Shown here piece after piece: positions 43,139 through 50,361 of a stretch of DNA of 64,000 bases (its first letter is position 1; every line of letters starts with the position of its first letter). Position numbers and translations under genes: made by a program. The notes under the pieces were generated by a model. The model saw only the letters and a program-made list of their open reading frames with translations, did no database searches and had not been told where the DNA came from. This stretch comes from Amphritea sp. (lineage in GTDB: Bacteria; Pseudomonadota; Gammaproteobacteria; Pseudomonadales; Balneatricaceae), in contig NZ_JADGEW010000023.1 in the NCBI RefSeq assembly GCF_016744155.1, positions 1 to 64,000 of the forward strand. The letters run 5' to 3'.

Positions 43139-44089
43139 ATGTCAAGAAGCCTATCAATTCGTCATCTTCGCGCCTTCACACAAGTTGCTCACTGTGGCAG
43201 CTTTACTCAGGCAGCCAGCCGGCTTCACCTTACTCAATCGAGCCTTACTGCGACCGTAAAGCAGCTGGAGCTATCGGTCGGGCTAACCCTGTTTGACCGC
43301 ACAACCAGACGGGTATTGCTGACCCACGAGGGTGAACAGTTCCGTCCTGTAGCGGAGAAACTGATCTCTGATTTCGATACCGCTATAAACGACCTGAAAG
43401 CAGTTGCCGGGCAGCAACAGGGACAAGTGGCTATCGCCGCCTCCCCTTCAACTATCAGCCGCTTGTTGCCACCGGTGGTGGAAGCTTACCGAAAGCAGTT
43501 TCCTGATATTGCCATCTCGTTGCACGATGATAGCGCCGGGCAGATCGAACAAAAGGTACTGGATAACGGTGTCGACTTCGGTATCGGAGCCAATCATTCA
43601 GCCCATCCAGAGCTTAACTATCAACCGGTGCTAACCGATCGATACGGTGTTGTTGTGCCTGCTAACCATCCATTTAGTAGTGAAACAACGATACAGTGGC
43701 AACAGTTGATCGAAGAGGACCTGCTGTTTCTGTCGGTGGATACCGGTATTCGTGCCCAGCTGAATCAATTCAAACAAGCGGGGCAGTTTCAGCTTTCAGA
43801 TCGCAAAGCGATGCTTGAGGTATCGAATCCGGCGGGTATGGCTGCATTAATCAGACAAGGGATCGGAATCTCAGTACTGCCCGCTCTCGCGGCTAGCACT
43901 GATTCATTTAAAGAACTTCGTTTTGTGCCATTAACTGAGCCATTAATGCGCAGGGAGATCTGTCTGGTGAGCCGTAAAGGTCGATCGCTGAGTCCGGCCG
44001 CTATGACCCTCCTCAGCTATACTCGTGACCATCTGCTCAGCATGCAACTTCCGGCATACCTGGAAAGCCTGGCAGAAAAGCCTGATTAA
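43139..44089 (+). CDS. LysR-family transcriptional regulator
   Basis: 316 residues. N-terminal winged helix (residues 3-62: IRHLRAFTQVAHCGSFTQAASRLHLTQSS...LELSVGLTLFDRTTRRVLLT) and a C-terminal periplasmic-binding-like effector domain from about 90. Divergent from ydiJ with a shared spacer holding an inverted repeat, so it likely controls ydiJ and itself; D-2-hydroxyglutarate or another hydroxyacid would be a natural inducer (inference). Poor ribosome binding site; the ATG is within the AT-rich repeat. Confidence 0.92.
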   Translation: MSRSLSIRHLRAFTQVAHCGSFTQAASRLHLTQSSLTATVKQLELSVGLTLFDRTTRRVLLTHEGEQFRPVAEKLISDFDTAINDLKAVAGQQQGQVAIAASPSTISRLLPPVVEAYRKQFPDIAISLHDDSAGQIEQKVLDNGVDFGIGANHSAHPELNYQPVLTDRYGVVVPANHPFSSETTIQWQQLIEEDLLFLSVDTGIRAQLNQFKQAGQFQLSDRKAMLEVSNPAGMAALIRQGIGISVLPALAASTDSFKELRFVPLTEPLMRREICLVSRKGRSLSPAAMTLLSYTRDHLLSMQLPAYLESLAEKPD

Positions 44090-44118
44090 GCTGCAGCTCT
44101 TTTCAGGCTCAGAAGACC

Positions 44119-44154
44119 AAACTCTGAGAAATCAGGAACAAGAAATCAGAGTTT
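44119..44154. terminator. Inverted repeat at convergent gene ends
   Basis: AAACTCTGA (44119-44127) and TCAGAGTTT (44146-44154) are perfect 9-bp arms with an 18-base loop; the right arm contains the stop codon of the thioesterase gene. No T run, so only a weak terminator or a transcript-end structure. Confidence 0.35.
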
Positions 44155-44706
44155 ATAGAGCCGGCAGTTTTCACCTTCAAGAGCATTAATTTCTTTGATC
44201 ATATCCAGCCCTTTACGGATCTTTTGCATCTCTGCCCGATGACCGGCTTTCAGACTCTTACGAATCTTACCTTCGATGAAACGCTTAATCTCTTTTTCAT
44301 CTTCAAGAATAAGGCCCGGAACAGGGACAGGCTTACGGGTATCCTCATCCATCGCCACCATGGTGAAATAGGAAGTATTAGTGTGCTTCACTATACCCAG
44401 GCGAAAATCTTCAGAAATAACTTTAATACCGATCTCAAGAGAAGAGTTGCCGACGTAGTTAACCGACGCGGACAGGGTTAGCAGATCCCCTACTTCAACC
44501 GGATTCAAAAAATCGACTGAGTCGACAGATGCAGTCACACAGTATCCTTTCACATGGGACGCAGCACAGGTATAAGCAATCTTATCCATCAGCGATAGAA
44601 TGAACCCACCGTGAACTTTACCGCCAAAATTTGCATAAGATGGCACCATTAACTCTTTCAGTACCGTCTGCGATGCTTTAACTGTTCTATACTCGCGTTC
44701 ACTCAT
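44146..44706 (-). CDS. Acyl-CoA thioesterase, hotdog fold (YciA/BACH-like)
   Basis: 186-residue single-hotdog thioesterase. Marks: ELMVPSYANFGGKVHGGFILSLMDKIAY with the catalytic Asp (MDK), TASVDSVDFLNPVEVGDLLTLSASVNYVG and FTMVAMDEDTRKPVPVPGL. This resembles the acyl-CoA hydrolase family with cytoplasmic substrates of varied chain length. The C-terminal ~45 residues are charged and helical (EKEIKRFIEGKIRK...EMQKIRKGL), longer than YciA. The longest frame begins at a TTG six codons upstream; the ATG at 44706 is preferred. Confidence 0.88.
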   Translation of the reverse strand: MSEREYRTVKASQTVLKELMVPSYANFGGKVHGGFILSLMDKIAYTCAASHVKGYCVTASVDSVDFLNPVEVGDLLTLSASVNYVGNSSLEIGIKVISEDFRLGIVKHTNTSYFTMVAMDEDTRKPVPVPGLILEDEKEIKRFIEGKIRKSLKAGHRAEMQKIRKGLDMIKEINALEGENCRLYKL

Positions 44707-44779
44707 GAATTTAAAGCCTATCAATTTATATTATTATTCAGCACCGATAATACCGTGTTACTAGACTAATGTAGAAGAC

Positions 44780-46594
44780 CTAAAACGGAAATATCAGTGG
44801 CGTTATAAGTAAAGTGATGATCATCGCCATGACCTGTAACGGTAACCCCACCTTCACGAAATCGATAAAGCGGTAATTGCCCGGCACCAATACCAGGGTA
44901 TTCACCGGGGACGCTATTGGCGTGGAAAACGCGGTTGATGCTGCAATTGCAACGGCCATCATAAAAGGCTCCGGGCTCATACCTAACCCCTGGGCTATCG
45001 CAATCGCGATTGGGGCGATCAGAACAGTCGTCGCTGTATTAGATATAAACTGGCTCAACACCGAAGTAAGCACAAAGAGCCCGGCACAGATAAGAATCGG
45101 CGTGCTGTTGCCCAATATCGATAGCAACCCATTTACAATAAGATCCAAAGCACCACTTTTCTGTATCGCCAAAGCCAGTGGCAGCATACCGGCAATCAGC
45201 ACCAGGCTGGTTGCATTCAGAGAACGGTAGGCTTCATTCATATTGATGCAGCCGGTCAGTATCATCGCTACAGCAGCCAATAGAATGGCACTCAGACTCG
45301 ACAATACACCACTGATCATTAGTACCAGCATGCTGAGCATAATGAATAATGCGATCGGAGCATGCCCCCATCGAGCGGAGGTTTCCGTCATCTCAGCAGG
45401 CGTTTCCAAGACAACAAAGTTATGTCGTTCTTCCAAAGCTTCTATATAACGCCAGCCTCCCGCCAGCAGTAAGGTATCACCAAATGCGAGCGGCTCTCCG
45501 TTATAACGGGTGGTAAGGGGTTTACCATCCCGAAGGACACCTATCACACTTAAATTATACTGCTCCCGAAACCGTGCCCCCTGAATAGTTTTGCCAACAA
45601 TGGGAGATCGGTTGTGCAGCATCACTTCTGCCACACCAAACTCTTTATCCATCCGGGTGCGCTCATCATCTGGAAAGCCGAAAAACATGCATCCGGTTTG
45701 AATGCACATTTTCTCTATCCCTTCCGGCTCGCTATATGCGAGCAGGATGTCACCACCTTCTATGAGAGTCTCACTTAATACCGGCATCAACGATGACAGC
45801 AGTTTCCCATCGCGTCGAATGGCAAATACCGTCACTTCAAACTGGGTGCGAAGGCGAGCATCAGAGACGGTTTTACCCACGAGTTCTGAGTCATTTCTGA
45901 CCCTCAGTCGGTAAAGGTTATCCTGAATGCCGTAGCGTTCTGCAAACTCTTTAAGGTACGGGTGAACCGCCTCCCTAACGCCGGTTTCAGGTAACAACGC
46001 GGGAGCAATAAATACCAAATATACTGTACCAACAATCAGGATAATGCCGCCAATTGGCGTGAAATCAAAGAAACCGAAAGGTTCAAATCCTGCTACCTGC
46101 AACTGGGTACTGGCAACCATATTCGGTGGTGTACCGATCAGTGTCATCATGCCGCCGATCAGTGACGCAAACGAGAGCGGCATCAACATTCGCGAAGGCT
46201 GAAGTCTGGCTGAGCGACAGATACTTAATACCACAGGAATAAACAGGGCCACTGCACCGGTAGAGCTCATCACCGCAGACATACCCGCAACGACCGGAAT
46301 TAACACCAGTAACAGCTTCTTCTCACTCTGCCCACCCATGCGCATAATCCAGCTACCGACAGCCGCGGCAACACCGGTACGAAACAATCCCTCACCCACC
46401 ACAAACAAACCGGCAATCATCACTACCAGCGACTGTCCAAAGCCCGATACAGTCTCGGCTGGCGTGATAATGCCTGAAACGGCCAAAGCAACAACCACCA
46501 TCATCGCCACCAGGTCCATACGAATACGGTCCCAGATAAATAATCCGATAGTGATCAATAGCAAAGCAAAGACAAACAGAATTTCAATATTCAC
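44780..46594 (-). CDS. SLC13/DASS-type permease with TrkA-C domains
   Basis: 604-residue inner-membrane transporter of the SLC13/CitT-ArsB superfamily. N-terminal membrane half (about 1-200) with VMSSTGAVALFIPVVLSICR and LIGTPPNMVAS, a cytoplasmic insert with two RCK_C/TrkA-C domains (about 215-290 and 305-380, each with VGKT... FREQYNLSVIGVLRDGK-like units), then the second membrane half with VLSQFISNTATTVLIAPIAIAIAQGLG and TPIASPVNTLVLVPG. Probable sodium-coupled anion (sulfate, dicarboxylate) carrier; the SNT/SPVN motifs match the sodium-binding hairpins. GTG start. Substrate not determined. Confidence 0.9.
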   Translation of the reverse strand: MNIEILFVFALLLITIGLFIWDRIRMDLVAMMVVVALAVSGIITPAETVSGFGQSLVVMIAGLFVVGEGLFRTGVAAAVGSWIMRMGGQSEKKLLLVLIPVVAGMSAVMSSTGAVALFIPVVLSICRSARLQPSRMLMPLSFASLIGGMMTLIGTPPNMVASTQLQVAGFEPFGFFDFTPIGGIILIVGTVYLVFIAPALLPETGVREAVHPYLKEFAERYGIQDNLYRLRVRNDSELVGKTVSDARLRTQFEVTVFAIRRDGKLLSSLMPVLSETLIEGGDILLAYSEPEGIEKMCIQTGCMFFGFPDDERTRMDKEFGVAEVMLHNRSPIVGKTIQGARFREQYNLSVIGVLRDGKPLTTRYNGEPLAFGDTLLLAGGWRYIEALEERHNFVVLETPAEMTETSARWGHAPIALFIMLSMLVLMISGVLSSLSAILLAAVAMILTGCINMNEAYRSLNATSLVLIAGMLPLALAIQKSGALDLIVNGLLSILGNSTPILICAGLFVLTSVLSQFISNTATTVLIAPIAIAIAQGLGMSPEPFMMAVAIAASTAFSTPIASPVNTLVLVPGNYRFIDFVKVGLPLQVMAMIITLLITPLIFPF

Positions 46595-46729
46595 AAGGTG
46601 TCCGATGGGTTTGTCATGCTATAACTTGATAGCGCGACCTTTTAATTGGCAGATAGCTACAGTATCCGTCAAAAAGGTTAAAGCTTTAGGTTGATGACTC
46701 AGATCGCAAGGCGAAACCAACACTGACGC

Positions 46730-47623
46730 TCAACTTACTTCCCTACGAGGCTTCAATACCAGATATACACCGCAAACCGTGACCATAATGGCAGCCACCT
46801 GAATCCAATTTAACGATTCGCCAAAGAGTATCCAGGCTTCCAATGTCGTGACGGGGGGGACTAGATAAAAATAGCTGGCCACACGGGCTGCCTCCCCTTC
46901 GCGGATCATAAACATCAGTAGCAATATTGCCGAGATAGACAAGCCAAACACCAGCCACCCAAGAGCCAACACTAACGTTAGGTTCCATTCAATCTGGCGT
47001 TCTTCAAAGAAAAAGGCCAGCACACCCATCACTACAGCTGTAGCGAGATACTGCCAGATAGAACCAGTTAAAAGATCTACCTGCCCGCCAAAACGCTTCT
47101 GATACAGCGTACCCAATGAAATGCCCACCAGAGCCAACAATGCTGCCACAATAGCCTCTGGCCGAATAATCAGGGTTTCACTGTTCTGACCGCTGAGTAG
47201 AATAGCTATTACGCCTAACAGGCCCAACAACAAGCCAAACCATTGCAATGAACGCAAGCGTTCCCCCAGCCATTGCCAGCCAATCAGAGCGGTCAATAAG
47301 GGTTGCAAGCCCACGATAATCGCAGTAATGCCTGCCGGCATCTGCCACTTAATAGCCGCAAAAACCCCACCCAGATAACAAGCATGTACCAGAAAACCGA
47401 CGACCGCTTGGTGCCCACCCTGTCGCAGGGAAGGCCAGCGAGAACGATACAACAACGCCAGTCCCGTAAATACGGCCAGGGTCAGCAGCATACGGATAAA
47501 GAGTAGATAGAAAGGTTCTATATAGGGTAAAGCGTACTTTGCACCAATAAAGCCGGTGCTCCAAAGTAAAACAAAAAACAATGGCACTAAACGGGCAAAT
47601 CGAGAATGGCTCAAGGAGGTCAC
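46730..47623 (-). CDS. EamA/DMT-family transporter
   Basis: 297 residues with ten predicted membrane spans in two EamA halves (about 10-140 and 160-290). FVLLWSTGFIGAKYALPYIEPF at the start and a second-half PVTTLEAWILFGESLNW near residue 255 are typical of RhaT/YdcZ-like drug/metabolite exporters. GTG start. 100 bases downstream of the SLC13 gene start region and 50 bases from the GNAT gene, same strand, perhaps one operon AraC-GNAT-EamA. Substrate unknown, often an amino acid or metabolite efflux. Confidence 0.9.
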   Translation of the reverse strand: MTSLSHSRFARLVPLFFVLLWSTGFIGAKYALPYIEPFYLLFIRMLLTLAVFTGLALLYRSRWPSLRQGGHQAVVGFLVHACYLGGVFAAIKWQMPAGITAIIVGLQPLLTALIGWQWLGERLRSLQWFGLLLGLLGVIAILLSGQNSETLIIRPEAIVAALLALVGISLGTLYQKRFGGQVDLLTGSIWQYLATAVVMGVLAFFFEERQIEWNLTLVLALGWLVFGLSISAILLLMFMIREGEAARVASYFYLVPPVTTLEAWILFGESLNWIQVAAIMVTVCGVYLVLKPRREVS

Positions 47624-47673
47624 CGGTTCAAAATAAAATGGCTGTAACTAATCTAAGAATAAAGCGCTAATGA

Positions 47674-48081
47674 CTAGTGATCATTGCCCGCATAGACCCA
47701 CATCGGCTCTGTTTTGCCGGCTCGGGTAAAGCCCATTGCTTTATAAAAGCCAACAGCATCACCATCAGCAGTCAGCATCTGCTGATGAAACCCCTGATAA
47801 CGCTGCTGCATAACCAGCATCAGTTTTTTTCCAACTCCCTGCCCCTGGTATTCAGGCAGAACCAATAGATGGGGATAATACACCACCAAATGGCCATCCG
47901 AGATCGCATTTCCAATCCCTATTAACTTACCGCCATCCCGGGCCGTTACCAGACTGTGGGAAGCCTTCAAAGCGGCCATCAGTTTTTCCGGTTTATCCGC
48001 TGCAGACCAGTTATTACCCCGGTAAAGTTCTAGTACCTCATCCACTTCAGGACTATCGGACAAACTAATCTCTATGCTCAT
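47674..48081 (-). CDS. GNAT-family N-acetyltransferase
   Basis: 135-residue GNAT protein. Acetyl-CoA motif A is LLVLPEYQGQGVGKKLMLVMQQ (Q/R-x2-G-x-G/A type) and motif B is DAVGFYKAMGFTRAG. AAGGAAT before ATG 48081 fixes the start; the longer frame begins at TTG 48099. It lies 14 bases after the AraC/GyrI regulator and is probably co-transcribed. Acceptor unknown. Confidence 0.88.
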   Translation of the reverse strand: MSIEISLSDSPEVDEVLELYRGNNWSAADKPEKLMAALKASHSLVTARDGGKLIGIGNAISDGHLVVYYPHLLVLPEYQGQGVGKKLMLVMQQRYQGFHQQMLTADGDAVGFYKAMGFTRAGKTEPMWVYAGNDH

Positions 48082-48095
48082 TAAATATTCCTTTT

Positions 48096-48965
48096 TCAAT
48101 AAAGAGAAACCGGTTGGTAATAGAACAACTCAAACCGCTCTTGAGGGTCAATAAATTGATTACGCTGATATTCTGCAAACGCGGGTGTAGCACCCACTTT
48201 AAACCCGGACCCTGACAACCACTCGTCTTGTAAGCGGGTGATCCAGGGTAACAAATTCCCATATTGGCCACTAAACTTAAATCTTGCATGCAGCCCGCCA
48301 GGAATCACCAGTGAGTTTACCAGACCCCGTCGGGTAATTGCCCGATCAATACCAAGACAGGCAACGTAACGGCACTGATCTAATGGCGTCAACGCCGGAT
48401 TGGAATGATGTAGCCCCACTTGCTTGTTAAATGGACGGTTCTCAGCAACAGCCCAGGCTTGCAAAATTTGCCAGGCCGTTTTAATCGAGCGACCGTAACC
48501 CAGGTGGCGAATATAGGCAACCGGCTGGTCGGGTAACTCAATCAGATCGGGTAAAGGCAGAGAACAATCAGCGATTCGTTTAGCTCCTGCTGCAATCTCA
48601 GGGTCGTTCTTATAAGGCAATCTCTGTGGGCGTTCCTGATTTCGCCAGCGCCCTGGACTGACACCAAATTGTTCACCGAATACACGGGTAAAAGAAGCTA
48701 ACGAGTTATAGCCAGACTTCAACGCGATATCCCGTACCGGTGTGCCGGGTTCGAACATCAAATGATTTGCCGCCTGTTCCAATCGAACCCGCCGAATATA
48801 TCGATGCAGAGACTCTCCGGTAACACTTCGAAATACCCGGTGAAAGTGTTGCTCCGAATAAGCAGCAACCCGCGCTAGAACAGCACCGGTTAAAGGCGCG
48901 CTCAGATCCCGATGAATATGATAAAGAACATCATTAATTCGCGCTTCTTGTTGTATAGCAGCCAT
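48096..48965 (-). CDS. AraC-family regulator with GyrI-like effector domain
   Basis: 289 residues: an N-terminal AraC/XylS double helix-turn-helix (about 1-105: ARVAAYSEQHFHRVFRSVTGESLHRYIRRVRLEQAANHL, then IALKSGYNSLASFTRVFGEQFGVSPGRWR) and a C-terminal GyrI/AraC_E_bind domain (about 135-289: VAYIRHLGYGRSIKTAW...CRYVACLGID...FELFYYQPV). The layout is that of Rob, SbmC-linked and MarA-like multidrug regulators that bind hydrophobic cations. The GNAT gene and EamA exporter downstream on the same strand make a resistance-like unit plausible (inference). Confidence 0.92.
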   Translation of the reverse strand: MAAIQQEARINDVLYHIHRDLSAPLTGAVLARVAAYSEQHFHRVFRSVTGESLHRYIRRVRLEQAANHLMFEPGTPVRDIALKSGYNSLASFTRVFGEQFGVSPGRWRNQERPQRLPYKNDPEIAAGAKRIADCSLPLPDLIELPDQPVAYIRHLGYGRSIKTAWQILQAWAVAENRPFNKQVGLHHSNPALTPLDQCRYVACLGIDRAITRRGLVNSLVIPGGLHARFKFSGQYGNLLPWITRLQDEWLSGSGFKVGATPAFAEYQRNQFIDPQERFELFYYQPVSLY

Positions 48966-49114
48966 ATTGACTCAATTTATAACTTATTAGCATATATAGA
49001 CAAAAAATAAATCATATATGGATAATATACAAAGCATAAATGGATAAATACATTACCTAACTCGAGCATACACTCTGGAAACAATCAAAATAACCCATCC
49101 AGAGAAGCTGCAAT

Positions 49115-50284
49115 ATGCAATTTTCCAGCCCCGCAGGCTCACTAAAGCCATCCTACATAAGAGAAATTCTAAGTGCTGCGAGCCAACCTGACATGATTTC
49201 AATGGCAGGTGGCCTACCCGCTTCATCTTTACTGCCGGTAGATCTTATTCGTACTTCATGCGAATCACTCGCCGATCATAGAGAGCTGTTCCAATACGGT
49301 GCCAGTCGCGGATACTCCCCTCTGATAACAACATTGAACAAACTGTACCCAGAACAGAACAACCCATGGTTAATCTGTAACGGCAGCCAACAGGGGATCG
49401 ACCTGATCGCCCGCGCATTTGTGAACCCTGGTGACGGCGTAGTAGCAGAAATTCCTGCTTATCTTGGTGCGTTACAAGCTTTTCAACTGTCAGGCGCTCA
49501 GATATATCCGCTGTACCATATCAGCGAGGCTGGCGAGGCTGGGTCAAAGCCTGATCTGATTCAGCTTGAAAGCCATTTTAAAACAGGCAAGGTTAAGCTT
49601 TTCTATGCAGTTCCTGACTTTCATAACCCCACTGGCAAGGCCTGGTCAGAAGAGACTAGAATCAGAGTTTCCAACCTATGCCGCCACTATGGCGTCATTC
49701 TTATTGAAGATTCTCCCTATCGCGAATTACGCTTCTCTGGTGAACAGTGCTCATCACTAACCCCTCTATGCCCAGAGGTTTGTATCAGCCTTAAATCATT
49801 TTCAAAAATAGGTTTTCCGGGTATCCGGCTTGGCGCGATGAGTGGACCGGCTGAATTTATAGCTATTGCTGAACGTATTAAACAAGCGACTGACCTGCAT
49901 ACAGGGTTACCACAGCAAGCATTAATTAACGCGCTACTTAATCACCCAAAATACCCTGATCACTTGGCACATTTGCGAAACAGCTACAGGGGTCGTCATC
50001 AACAACTTAGATCAGAACTTATAAAGCAGTTAGGAAATCAGGTTCAGTTTGAAAGGGTTGAGGGCGGGATGTTTATCTGGTTAAAACTGACAAAGGGTAG
50101 CGGAACTAACGTTGCGGCAAGGGCCTTGAAGCACAAATTAGCCGTCGTTCCCGGAGCTGCCTTTTACCCTGAAGGGGTAATCGCCGAGGATAGCGCCATC
50201 CGACTGAATTTTAGTAATACCGAGCCTACTCTTATTCCTGAAGCGGTATCCAGGTTAGCCAACTCTCTTGAGAGCTCATCCTGA
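49115..50284 (+). CDS. PLP-dependent aminotransferase (class I/II, MocR/LysN-like)
   Basis: 389 residues of fold-type I aminotransferase: ISMAGGLPASSLLPVD, LFQYGASRGYSPL, NGSQQGIDLIARAFVNPGD, YAVPDFHNPTGKAWS, LIEDSPYRELRF and the Schiff-base Lys in LKSFSKIGFPGIRLG with the substrate-binding Arg in IRLNFSN. No helix-turn-helix domain, so a catalytic enzyme and not a MocR regulator. Relatives include 2-aminoadipate, aromatic and valine aminotransferases. Opposite in orientation to the AraC gene, sharing the 149-base spacer. Confidence 0.9.
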   Translation: MQFSSPAGSLKPSYIREILSAASQPDMISMAGGLPASSLLPVDLIRTSCESLADHRELFQYGASRGYSPLITTLNKLYPEQNNPWLICNGSQQGIDLIARAFVNPGDGVVAEIPAYLGALQAFQLSGAQIYPLYHISEAGEAGSKPDLIQLESHFKTGKVKLFYAVPDFHNPTGKAWSEETRIRVSNLCRHYGVILIEDSPYRELRFSGEQCSSLTPLCPEVCISLKSFSKIGFPGIRLGAMSGPAEFIAIAERIKQATDLHTGLPQQALINALLNHPKYPDHLAHLRNSYRGRHQQLRSELIKQLGNQVQFERVEGGMFIWLKLTKGSGTNVAARALKHKLAVVPGAAFYPEGVIAEDSAIRLNFSNTEPTLIPEAVSRLANSLESSS

Positions 50285-50302
50285 ACGGTCAAAAAATAGT
50301 GA

Positions 50303-50350
50303 AAGAGATCGATACAATTAAATACAGTTATTAAACCCTATTGATCTCTT
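50303..50350. terminator. Inverted repeat between convergent genes
   Basis: AAGAGATC (50303-50310) and GATCTCTT (50343-50350), 8-bp perfect arms with a 32-base AT-rich loop between the aminotransferase and the MFS gene ends. Weak candidate terminator for both. Confidence 0.3.
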
Positions 50351-50361
50351 ACTCTTATCAC

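Noticed and set aside
48096-50284. AraC/GNAT/EamA and aminotransferase as a single biosynthetic cluster
   Set aside because: The aminotransferase is transcribed away from the others and no tailoring or assembly gene is present; only a small resistance-like unit can be argued.
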